Shown here piece by piece: positions 53,200-62,841 of a stretch of DNA of 64,000 nucleotides. Position 1 is the first letter of the stretch, and the number at the start of each line of letters is the position of its first letter. The notes under the pieces are model-generated. The model worked only from the letters and a program-made list of their open reading frames with translations, had not been told where the DNA came from and did no database searches. The stretch is from Zarea fungicola (lineage: Eukaryota; Ascomycota; Sordariomycetes; Hypocreales; Cordycipitaceae). A program made the position numbers and the translations under genes. The stretch covers positions 1 to 64,000 of the forward strand of contig FWCC01000122.1 in the NCBI GenBank assembly GCA_900169235.1. Direction: 5' to 3'.

Positions 53200-54189
53200 T
53201 CATGATACAGAGGCGCCGTAGAGATGACCTGGATATATTCGTGGGGGCCGCGCATAGTTGTTGGGACCTGATATCAACCTCTGATGGCCCAGCGTATTGT
53301 ACAGCTCCGGCAACGACCCGACGTGGGCATACATCCAGCCCGTGTAGTATCGCTCGCAGCCATCCACTGGCGTCATCCCCGCGTCACCCTCACCCTCTGG
53401 CGGGCAGTTCTTGTCAATGAGAATGCACGCCAGGTACTGCATCGGCCCGTTCCTGTCAATTCGCAGCCAGTCGTCAAAGGCAGCCAGTGTCCGCAGGCAC
53501 CGCTGGTCAATGTACACGCAGTACATGAAGCGCGGCACGTGCGACTCGATAAACGGCCCGTCCGCCCCGGGACCGTCGCGCTGCGGTGTGCGGGCGGCGG
53601 CCCAGGCGGCAAAGTGGCGGCGCACTGCATCATGCGAGGCCCCCTCGAGGCTCGGGTCCTGCATCAGCGTCCACTGGAGATAGGGGGCAAGCTGCCGGCC
53701 CGAGGCATCAATGGCCCCCGATCCCCCGGGGAGCTTGGGCGCCGCGCTGAGCGCGTCCTGCACTTCCTGTTTCATGTGGGCAATGAAGCGCTGCCAGGCC
53801 GGCTCGTCCGAGTAGGCGCACCCGCGGTAGATGACGAAACCCCACGTATGAAAGCCCGTCTGCTGCATGGTGTGGAGGACGTGGCCGAGACGGCCCTGGG
53901 GTGCGGCGGACGGGCTTGATACGACGGTAGTCGCTCCCGAGGACGAACCCGGAGAGGCCGTCTTGTTGGACGTTGCATAGCTGCGGTGTTGTTGCTGGTA
54001 CTGGGGGTAGTGCTGCGACGGCTGATGCGACGGCTGCAGAGCCTGGCTGTGGCCGTAACCCCCTTGGGGCTGCGCGATGTGTTGGTGCTGATTCTGCTGT
54101 ATTCCGTGGCCGGGCACCTCGTCCTGAGCGGCGGCCGCGGCATGTGCCCGGGCGGCGGCAAGATCTTGATCAGCCCGATGCATCTCCAT
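53200..54189 (-). CDS. Uncharacterised fungal protein (WGFVIYR-type)
   Basis: Function unknown. Single exon, 329 residues, no signal peptide or membrane segment. The first 110 residues are low complexity, rich in Gln, His, Ala and Ser. The rest is a globular domain beginning TGFHTWGFVIYRGCAYSDEP, with AWQRFIAHMKQEV, then SHVPRFMYCVYIDQRCLRTL and GWMYAHVGSLPELYNTL at the end. This pattern, where WGFVIYR is followed by an acidic loop and a later FxYCVYID strand, is common in uncharacterised ascomycete proteins, often in multigene groups. ATG at 54189 taken as start; another in-frame ATG follows two codons later. Convergent with PUT2, only 146 bases away. Confidence 0.72.
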   Translation of the reverse strand: MEMHRADQDLAAARAHAAAAAQDEVPGHGIQQNQHQHIAQPQGGYGHSQALQPSHQPSQHYPQYQQQHRSYATSNKTASPGSSSGATTVVSSPSAAPQGRLGHVLHTMQQTGFHTWGFVIYRGCAYSDEPAWQRFIAHMKQEVQDALSAAPKLPGGSGAIDASGRQLAPYLQWTLMQDPSLEGASHDAVRRHFAAWAAARTPQRDGPGADGPFIESHVPRFMYCVYIDQRCLRTLAAFDDWLRIDRNGPMQYLACILIDKNCPPEGEGDAGMTPVDGCERYYTGWMYAHVGSLPELYNTLGHQRLISGPNNYARPPRIYPGHLYGASVS

Positions 54190-55814
54190 TGCCACCGTTA
54201 AGCGACGGCGAGAGCTTGCGCGGGCGGGCGCGGGCGGGCGCGGGCGCAGGATCGCTATGTGGCGGGGTCCAAACCCCTCTCGAGGGTGTGCGATGGAGAA
54301 GGGCGTGCGCGACTTGTGGCGCTGGCTCTTGGATGGCTCTACCTGTACCTGGGTAGTTTATTTTTATGGTTGGTTTTTGGTGCCGGTTTTAATAATGTAA
54401 CCGGGAAAAGGTGTGTGTCAAAGTGGCGCACAAGAAGAGCCCAATTCCATTGTTTGGGTGGTCAAATGGGATATTGCCTGCAGGCTGCAGGCTGCAGGTG
54501 GATAAGAAGCAATGCCGCGGCGTTTCCAGCCTAATTATGGGTAGCGGCTTTTCGGAGTTTCAACGCTTCTCTCCTGTCTTTATGTTTCTTTTTGGATTAT
54601 CACGTGCAGACGTAGACTGACATTCGGCCTCGAAACAATACAGATTGGCAGTTTCTGCCGTTGGACGATGCTGCCGACGTACGGGTTCTTTGTCTCCGCT
54701 ACTGCCTGCATGCCTGGGTTGTCTCGAAAACACGCACGTAGGAGGAAGAGCCGTGTACTTTGAGAATGAACATGTAGATGGCACCTGCTCATCAGCCATG
54801 TCGTTATTTCGTAGTTTGCTTATGGTTGTTCGCGCGGCTGTGTTTGAGATCACACAAGCGGGAGGCTCCCTCTCCGGTCTAGCTCTCGGATCGATTCGAT
54901 TGTGCAACTAAACTCACCACGCCAGGTACATTTCGATGCCCGTGTAAATGTCAAACTAGTCGGTCGACTGGCCAAGTCCATCGGCTCGATTCATTCCACT
55001 GTATGGACTCAGCGTCTTTTAAGTTGCTGATATTACTTGTTGAACTCCATGATAATAGGCACGCAGGATGGGTGAAAGGATGGCTTCTGGTGACAGGTGG
55101 TAGTTGGCGTCTTCAAAGCTGAACAGCCTCGAGTGCAAGGATTGCTACCATTGCCTCTGAGTGAACATAATCTCGTCAAAACAGGGTACTGGATCTGAAA
55201 CGTTCTCACCGGATGCAACTACATTTCTCCTACATCTTTATCGACAGTTGAGAGGTAACCTGGCATGGAATTTTCGATATTGCCGGGGCTTGAAAGTTTA
55301 ATTCACGTCGCAGCTCGGCGCAGCGTGCGATTAGTGTACATGAAATTCGGCCGAATTTATTCTTTCACGTACAAGATTCCATACTGTTATTGACATGTTC
55401 GTATCGAGAACAGGGCCTATGAATGCTGCAGGCGGGGATCAGACAGCGCGAGATTGAAGGTGAATAGTGTCTGCGAGATGACATTTGACGATGTCAGGAA
55501 TATCGATCAAGAGACTTGGCGTAGTGTTGGATGCATCACAATACGTATTACGTGAGGATGGCATGACGAGGCAAGGAACCAAGAGCGTGCTTCGCTCAGA
55601 TCAAGTACGGTGGCGAACTAGTTTTTATACCTTGCCAGTATCTGGCAGTCAGTATCCAGTAGTCAGTCGTTGTCGCTGATGTAGCGTAGCTTGGCTGCAT
55701 TTGAGAATTACATCACTTCAGTCAGAGCAGATGTCACAATGGCCTAAGCGTGGATTTATCAGGGTAGAATGGTTGATCGGGCTGCGATACCACGTGTGTG
55801 AGCCGCAGGCGCCA
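54190..55814. other. Intergenic, 1.6 kb
   Basis: Contains GGGCGGGCGC repeats near 54220-54245 and three tandem CTGCAGG units near 54478-54500 next to the upstream gene. No gene supported. Confidence 0.5.
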
Positions 55815-56407
55815 CTATAACATCCGACGAACCTGTTGCATTACACTCGCGTCCGACTTCCACATCAAAGGCAGCCATGGCGGGTACTTGAAGAGCCAGG
55901 GCAGCCAATGTGGGCGGACAATAACATGAAGATGGAGATGGTGAATGGAAATAATATCGGGCCAGAAAATGTCACCGAGAAGCGGTCGTCGCCCTCGGTG
56001 GTATCCAGAGAGGACGGCCGATGGGGGCAGGTCGGGGCAAAGCTCCTCAATCACTTGCTTCTTGGCAAGATCCATGGCTTCAACTGTCCAAAAGGTTAGA
56101 AGATGCAGACATGTTGGCCCGGGCAGGCATACGAAGTGCGAAATGCTGGCCAGTCAAGCTCTCGACATCTCGAGCAGCATGGTCCTTGGGCAGAATGAGC
56201 CAGTGGAATTGGCCCGCGGGTCGTATGGTGTCGATGGCGATGACCTCTTCATCCTTGGCTTGCTGTTAGCTGGCTTTCATGTGATGCGCATTGCCTGGGT
56301 ACCTCGTAGACAATGTTGCCGAAATTCGTGCGGTCGCAAAAGATGCACTCGGTTTGGATCCGTTCTCTCCACTCCAATCCTTTAAGATATTTGAATACTC
56401 TTTGCAT
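55815..56407 (-). CDS. HIT-domain protein (HINT-like nucleotide hydrolase)
   Basis: Small protein of the histidine-triad superfamily, which hydrolyses nucleotide phosphoramidates or related adenylated compounds. Assembled by hand from three exons: 56407-56303, 56253-56133 and 56083-55815, giving 164 residues. Splicing restores TECIFCDRTNFGNIVYE (Cys-x2-Cys, as in zinc-binding HIT proteins), then DEEVIAIDTIRPAGQFHWLILPKDH and DVESLTGQHFALLEAMDLAKK. The active-site triad is HHLHLHVIV (His124, His126, His128). Intron 2 has a GTATGC donor, CTAAC branch and CAG acceptor; intron 1 uses GTACCC and AAG. No stop or frameshift is seen in the spliced frame, so the gene appears intact. Substrate is unknown. 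Confidence 0.82.
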
Positions 56408-58311
56408 TGTTTCGTTTGCTCATTCGCATATAGTTCTACGAGGCATTGTTTGTCGCGCGTTTGAACACGACTGGCAGCAGATGTGGTACAGTGAGTGCTA
56501 CGCATGTACAGTCACATTTCTAGCCAATCATATGCAATCATGAGCTACCCTAATCCAGTGGTTGCGTAACGATTCTCATTCCGTTGCACCAAATCTAGTC
56601 AAGGTTAAGCATTAACGTAATAGCGAGCATTAATGTAGAGGATAATTACTTCTTACAACCGTAGTGCGAGTACCAACCCGTCACGCATTACATGTCGTGA
56701 GTAAGTTGTCTAATTGATGCTCGCTGCATGGAGTCTCAATAATCCTCTAGTTGTGGGGCGTACAGACGAACTAGTACAATGCTCTCTTTAGTGTAAACTT
56801 GGTGTTGAGTCGGCTGTAGGAATCGTAGGATAACTTGTGAGGTTGGGCGGCTTTCTGCACTGGGGAAAACTTAAATTCCATCTTGGACGCGTCGTACGCC
56901 AGCTGAGAATGCACTGTCCCAATCCAACAATTAGAGAATCGCCAATGCCATCTGTGCCGGTTTTGAGTGAAATACGAAAAGAATTAGGAAATGATACAGG
57001 ACACTTACCAGTATGTACTGCCGAGTGCACTAGCTCAGCCACCAAGCAGCCTTTCCCAAGCTGGCTGGAGACTGGGACCGAGCACACGGACCCAGAAGCA
57101 AGCACACGACCACGAGGCGAAGCACGCGAGCTCTTTGGCAGAACCCCAGGGCGAAGGAGAATGATGGCAAGACTGGTGGAGCGATTGAATCAATGGGGGG
57201 TGGAGAAGGAGAAGAACGGGGGAAGCTCAGGACTCTCCGACTCTGAAAAGACAGAGACACTAGAACTGGTGCAAGGTCCGTAGCGCGAATGTTAGTTTGC
57301 GCCCATGTACGGAGCTCCCAGTCTGGGCTGCCACATGGGCAAACCGTGTGCTGCTATTGGCTGCCGTGGTCCGATACTGTTGGCGAGCACGCGACCATTT
57401 GCTCGATGCTGCTTGGTCAATTGAGCCCTACATTGGCACGTTGTCAAATACAAGCTTTTGCCTCTTGCTGCTGCATTTGCCCAGTTGCCCAGGTACTTCC
57501 GCAGCGTCCAGGCTGAAACCCCAACGAAGCGGCGCACGCCATGTAGTCGCCCGTCTTCCCCGACATGTGCAGGACCCAACGGACCGTTCTTGTACCTAGT
57601 AACCAAGGTACCCTCGTGGTCACCTTTCGAGGCTTCTTACTCGTCAGTGATGGTTGGGACTGTTGGAAGGCTAGGACATGAAAACGTGATCGCCCCTGGT
57701 TCCTTTTTACCGGGACCTTGCTTATCTCTGCCCTCTGCGCTGGCATTAAATCTTCATCTTGAACTCGATAGGCCAGCTACTCGCGTGCTCTCATTTCACA
57801 CTTCTTAAACCGCATCGTCTTTTGGTATTTGCTGGTGTATGTCGCCCACTTCCCACGTTTGACAGTTTGACCCCACAGACTCACGCTCTGTTCTTGGGTT
57901 GCAGTGCCTATTTGATTTCAAATCAATCGTGGCTGGAAGCACAAGAACGAGAATCGGGTCTGCCGCTTATATCCAGACAACTCGGCTACATCTCAAGTAT
58001 CTTGCTGGCTCGGAAACTGAAGACATCAGGCTCAACCTATACAGGCTCGTACATGTGCTTGACCCAACACCTCAGCCCAGTCTCGATACGAACAGCAATC
58101 CGGAGCCTTGAAAGACCACCAAATTGGATTTGCCGGAAGAGTCTAGAATCCGTAACCCGACCGCCAGACATGTCATTTTGGCAGCCAGAGCCTTGGAAAA
58201 CGAACACAAGATAACCTCTGCCACCACAACCCACTCTTATCTATCCACCGCACACCATCTACATTACGGTACAAGACAGACAAATATCAAGAAAAAAAAA
58301 GTTTACGAAAA
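56408..58311. other. Intergenic, 1.9 kb, upstream of bHLH gene
   Basis: Divergent promoter region of the HIT gene and the bHLH factor. The last 500 bases are C/T-rich and look like a long 5' leader. Short open frames here lack ATG starts or known content. Confidence 0.5.
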
Positions 58312-59585
58312 ATGCCTCGGCCTGGATTGCCTCCCACACCAGGATCCTCTACTGATCTCAAGGGCAAAGACGGCGCCAACCAACTCACCTCACTCCACCT
58401 GGCGTTTGAACTGCCCCCTCCCGCCATCCACGACGCCGCGCGTACATCCCCCGGCACGTCGGCGGCGGCCCACCACCACCAGCAAATGAGCCCGCCTGCA
58501 TATCCCATGCAGGCGGCCGAGACAGTAAAAGCACGACGCCGTTCTTCTGCAGCTGCAGCCGCCGCCGCCGCCAAAGAGAGCAAGGACAGCTCGTTTGCGC
58601 TGCCACCGCCGCCGACGCGGTCGCGCAAAATTATTCAAATGAAACCCCGATCACAAGACGATTCATCTTCTGCCGGTGCCTCTGCAGTCGCTGACGTGGC
58701 CGCTGCCAAGGAGAATGGAGCCTCTGGGAAGACGTCGGGCAAGGCCGCGACCAAGACGGCAACCAATACCAGTGCCTCGGGGAGCGGCGCGGGCGCCGGT
58801 GCGGTTGCAGCAAAGGGTGGCAAGAAGCAGCCCAGCGCGACGAGCGCGGCCGGGCGCAAAATCGCTCGCAAGACTGCGCACAGCTTGATAGAGAGAAGAC
58901 GACGCAGCAAGATGAATGAGGAGTTTGCAGTGCTGAAGAATATGATTCCCGCGTGCACGGGCGACATGCATAAGCTGGCGATTCTGCAAGTGAGTATGAT
59001 GTCTCTTGTAACCAACATAGAAATAACCAACACGAGTAGGCCTCCATCGAATACATCCGCTACTTGGAAGACTGCGTGTCGCAGCTCAAGGCGCAGCACG
59101 GGGATGGGTACCGCGCCGAGTCGGCTTCTGGCAACCCGCTACCGTCCATTCGCGAATTTCACCCTACCTTTCACGGCGAGCCAGGCGACGTCGAAATGTC
59201 CGACTCGGAGGCCGTCTCACCCACGTTTACTGCCCGGCCAGACCACTACCAAGTGCACCAGCCCTCCGTCTCACCGGCTCTCCACCCGCAGGAAGCCCGC
59301 CAGCGTCACCACTCGTACTCGTCCGCAACATCGGCGACCGAGTTCCGCCACCACAGCTTCACACTATCCGCCACACCCTCGCCGGCCTTTGGGCCGCAGC
59401 GCCACGGACCGTACTCAAGAAGCAGCACATCCACATCGGCGTCGACGGTGACGAGTCCGGCGTTGAATCCGCAGACGGAGCTGGATCAGGAGGCGACAGC
59501 GGCGTTATTGATGCTGAACAACGACCGCAGGGGCACGACGGCGAATGCCCGGGGGTTATCTGTTCGAGATTTGTTGAGTGGATGA
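58312..59585 (+). CDS. bHLH transcription factor
   Basis: Nuclear basic helix-loop-helix factor, 407 residues, two exons, 58312-58989 and 59040-59585. The basic region and helix 1 are RKTAHSLIERRRRSKMNEEF (about 186-205), with the conserved H-x3-E-x3-R residues that read CANNTG sites. The loop is MIPACTGDMHKL, and helix 2 (AILQ-ASIEYIRYLEDCV) crosses the intron. The N-terminal 180 residues are rich in Ala, Ser and Pro, and the C-terminal 165 residues are Ser/Pro/His-rich with no domain, ending GLSVRDLLSG. The pattern resembles the ascomycete NUC-1/PalcA-like bHLH group, but I do not assign a specific name. Target genes are unknown. Confidence 0.9.
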
Positions 59586-59781
59586 AATAAAGTGCTGTAC
59601 ACGAGACAATAAAATAATGTGCTGTGATTGTGATGCATGATACCTTGGACGGTTAGTTTGGACATTTGGGATTTGGGATTTGGCGTTGGTTGGCTTGGGC
59701 GCGATCTGATATCAATTGGTTTGGATTGGTTTCTTAGGGTTAATACACTGTCTTATATATTACAAGTTGCCGCCATCTCAA

Positions 59782-60946
59782 TTATGCCTTGAGCCTCTCC
59801 GTCGAGGCCATGTCGGCTTTGGCGTCTCTCACAAGGAAACTGCCGCTGGTTAGCTTGGTATTGCCAAGGTTGCATGTGTACTCACTTGTACCAGATAATA
59901 GTTGGTGCAATCGTCATCAGATGCCACAGGCTATGGGCATCGATTGACCCCAGCCAGGGCGGGAAATCAAACAGCTCCATGCTCATGGCAAACATGACCC
60001 ACGCAACGACCAGACCGGGAACTGCCGTCCACAGCCGCTTCGACTCTCTGTACTTTTGAATACTGAACCACGTCCACAGGACATTCTGCACAATACCGAC
60101 GCCGATATTGGCTCCCATGTTGTACGTGTAATCCCAGCGCACACCTTTTAGATATGCCACGTGCCCGCAGTAGAGCAGCACACAAATCACTGTCCACACG
60201 CGCAGCAGCGACTGCCGGTTCGGCGTGGCTCGGTCGAGTCGGAACACGCGAATGGGCGCATAATACGTGCCGTACAGCACGTTTGCGCCGGCAGCAAAGT
60301 AGTCGAGCTGTTCAGTGGCGGGGAAGTCGCGCGTGTGAAAGGCGGCGCTGAATAGCCACGACGCGATGCCGACGTGAGCAAGGACGACATAGTAGGGGCG
60401 GAGGGTGTAGCGGGCGGGGATGCTGGCGCGTATTTTGGCGAGGCCGTCGTAGTGCGCCCAGAGGTTGCCGATGGAGAAGAGGACGGAGAAGGGTTCCTGC
60501 ATGCCGAGGAAGCGGTAAAAGGGCCACTTGCCGTGGAACTGGACGACACGCTCGTTGACGGCGACGCGCTGGGCGGTGATGATGTGCTGGCAGGTGTAGT
60601 CACACTCGGCGGCACAGTCCCAGAGGAGGAGTCGGCGGTGGGTGGCTGGAGTCTGTCAGTGATGGCCGGAGCATCATCAAGTGCATCGTCGTGACGTACG
60701 AATCGGGGTAGGTGCTTTGCCATTGCCGCAGTTTTCAGATTTGCAGACCTGAGGCCAATGGTTAGCGATTGATCGAATGGTACGACATTCATATCGCGAG
60801 GACGCACGCACATCTACGCAGCCTTTAAACTCTGGCAGTCTATCGCCGACCGACGCCTTTGCGGTTCCTGCAAAGAGAACGAGGAGGAGCGCCAGCGGCA
60901 CCAACGGCACGCCGACCCAGATCCTCCGCCTGCACAGCAGCATCAT
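59782..60946 (-). CDS. PER1: GPI-anchor lipid remodelling protein Per1
   Basis: ER membrane protein (PGAP3 in animals) needed to remove the unsaturated acyl chain of GPI anchors during lipid remodelling. Four exons: 60946-60812, 60748-60700, 60645-59886 and 59839-59782, giving 333 residues. Signal peptide at 1-31 (LVPLALLLVLFAGTAKAS), then GDRLPEFKGCVDVCKSENCG, TPIPTHRRLLLWDCAAECDYTCQH (the Cys-rich luminal block, built across intron 2) and VVQFHGKWPFYRFLGMQEP. Seven hydrophobic segments follow, with family marks SAAFHTRDFPATEQLDYFAA and DAHSLWHLMTIAPTIIWYNFLVRD. All splice joins keep frame. It would serve the two predicted GPI proteins in this window. Confidence 0.95.
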
Positions 60947-61640
60947 GATATCATTCGTCGTTTGTCAAGAAAGAGGGAAGGCAAGTCTTGTTCCCGTTTG
61001 GTGGAGGGGTAGTAAGCGGAGGGAATGTGGACGTGTCGTGGCGTGAGCCCAAGTCAGGGGTGCGACCCATCGGGCGACTGCTGCGCTAGGCCGGCAGCTT
61101 GTGATTCACAAAGTACCTGTTCCTGCTACGGCTCCTTTGAATTGGCCTTTTGAAAGGTACCACCTTCATAGTCTTGAGAGTTTTATCCTCGGCATTGGGC
61201 ATGCGTTGAGCAGCAGTCAATTCATTTGGTGTTGAGCAAAGCCAATTCAATGGCTAGATTATATTGACTTGATACAGCAACCACAGCCAACTCCGATCCT
61301 ACAGTGACCCACATGCTACAGGCTTGGTCGGGACATAAGTCTACACGCATTCGTACTGACTTGACTTGCCATAATGATTGTCTAAAGTCGAATGGTTCGT
61401 AGAAACCACTGTTGGCTCAGACGGCCATTGTTGGCTCAGACAGCCATTGTTGGCTCAGACGGCCACTTGGCTAAGACGGCCACTTGGGAAGGCCACGCTC
61501 AGCGGCCACTCAGCGGCCACTCAGCGGCCACTTGGCCACCGTCGGCACTTTAACGCGGAATGGCGGTAGCGGAATGGCGCCGCGTTCCGTGACGACTCCT
61601 CACAGAAGTCCAAGAATATGACTCCTCATCAACATCTACA
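60947..61640. other. Divergent promoter region with minisatellite
   Basis: Between the PER1 and dehydrogenase-like genes. Contains the tandem repeats at 61410-61535, otherwise no recognised element. Confidence 0.55.
61410..61535. repeat. Composite minisatellite (19-bp and 11-bp units)
   Basis: Three imperfect 19-base copies of TGTTGGCTCAGACGGCCAT, then shortened copies (TGGCTAAGACGGCCACT), then three exact 11-base units CTCAGCGGCCA. The shared GGCCA core suggests the two arrays evolved from one unit. It lies about 105-230 bases upstream of the dehydrogenase-like start codon, inside its likely promoter. Confidence 0.85.
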
Positions 61641-62742
61641 ATGTCTCGGATTGCTTGGATTGGATTAGGTAGCATTGGCGAGGTTGGTATCTGGTGATCA
61701 CGAGAAAAGAATATTGACTGACTGCCGCAGGCCATGTGCAGGAACCTTGCTCAGTACGGACCGATAGAGGAACCCGTGATTGTATGGAACCGCACCATTT
61801 CAAAGGCAGAGAGCCTCGCCGAAACGTCTGACAGGCTGGTGGTGGCCAAGTCTCTTGCGGATGCCGTCACGGCAGCTGACATTATTTGCGTCTGCCTCGT
61901 CGACGATGCGGCTGTGGACGGTACCATTGATATGGCGATGGCGCAGACATCCGTCTCTGGCAAGGTTTTTGTCGACATGTCCACGGTGCACCCCGACACA
62001 AACCAGGCTCAATCCGAAAAACTGGCCAAGGTTGATGCTGCCTATCTCGCCTGCCCCAGTACGTGTCATGGCCTCCTTTCTGCACGCCAGCGCTTACACT
62101 CGTAGTCTTTGGGGGCGTGGCCATGGCTATAGAGAGGCAAACCACCCTGGTCCTGGCCGGTCCATCGGAAGCCATAACCAAGTTTGAGCCCTTTACGGCA
62201 GGCGTGCAAGTACAAATCGTGATGCGCACAACGCAGCCACTAACTCGGGACAGGATCTGTAAAAACAACATCAAGCTCGCAGACCAGCCGCTCCAACACG
62301 CCAGCCTGCTCAAACTTGTCGGCAACTATTTCCGATTCGCCAGCATTGAAGTCCTCTGTGAGACTAGCGTCCTCTCCGAAAAGATTGGCCTGCCCAAGGA
62401 GACGCTGGCGCAGTTTGTCAAGACGGTGCTTCCTGGCCCGACCGTTGGACAGCTGGCCCTGCTTCACTCTGGCGCCTACAGCGACTTGACGACTGTACGT
62501 TGGATGCTGCCAACCTTGAATTTTACTGATTTGGCGATTAGAACCTCCCACCCATCAGCATGGCGGTCAAGGAAAACCAGTATCTAAATAAACTCGCCCA
62601 GACAAACGGCGTCAAGCTACGGACACTGGACACGGTCACAGCACACACAAAGCGTGTGAATGAGGTAAAGGGCCCGGATGCCAAGCTGCTTTCGATTCAT
62701 GGTTCTATCAGAGAGGAGAATGGCCTTCCATTTGATGTTTAG
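61641..62742 (+). CDS. 3-hydroxyisobutyrate/6-phosphogluconate dehydrogenase-like protein
   Basis: NAD(P)-dependent beta-hydroxyacid dehydrogenase family member, probably cytosolic. Exons seen: 61641-61682, 61731-62058, 62106-62494 and 62542-62742, giving 319 residues. The Rossmann start is IAWIGLGSIGE-AMCRNL (G8-x-G-x-x-G13); the donor GTTGGT of intron 1 is weak. ADIICVCLVDDAAV and DMSTVHPDTNQ follow. In the third exon, 62210-62275 has a GTACAA donor, CTAAC branch and CAAG acceptor and is a multiple of three. Removing it gives the family-like AGVQLADQPLQHASLLKLVGN and 297 residues, so it may be a fourth intron. The catalytic-lysine helix (LLKLVGNYF) is present. Exact substrate is unknown. 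Confidence 0.85.
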
Positions 62743-62841
62743 CCCGTAGCATGCACGACATGTATGAGAAGAAGAGACGCAACTGAGTCAGCCCCAGTAC
62801 ATAGACACTGAACTAATAACCACGCATTCGTAACCCTGGAA

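Noticed and set aside
55815..56407. HIT locus as a pseudogene with frameshifts
   Set aside because: The apparent frame changes coincide with proper introns (GT...CTAAC...AG) and splicing restores a complete domain.
56837..57283. 148-codon plus-strand frame
   Set aside because: Begins with GTG, not ATG, with no recognisable motif or splice partner.
61410..61535. CRISPR-like array
   Set aside because: The repeats are directly adjacent without unique spacers, and the genome is eukaryotic; it is a minisatellite.
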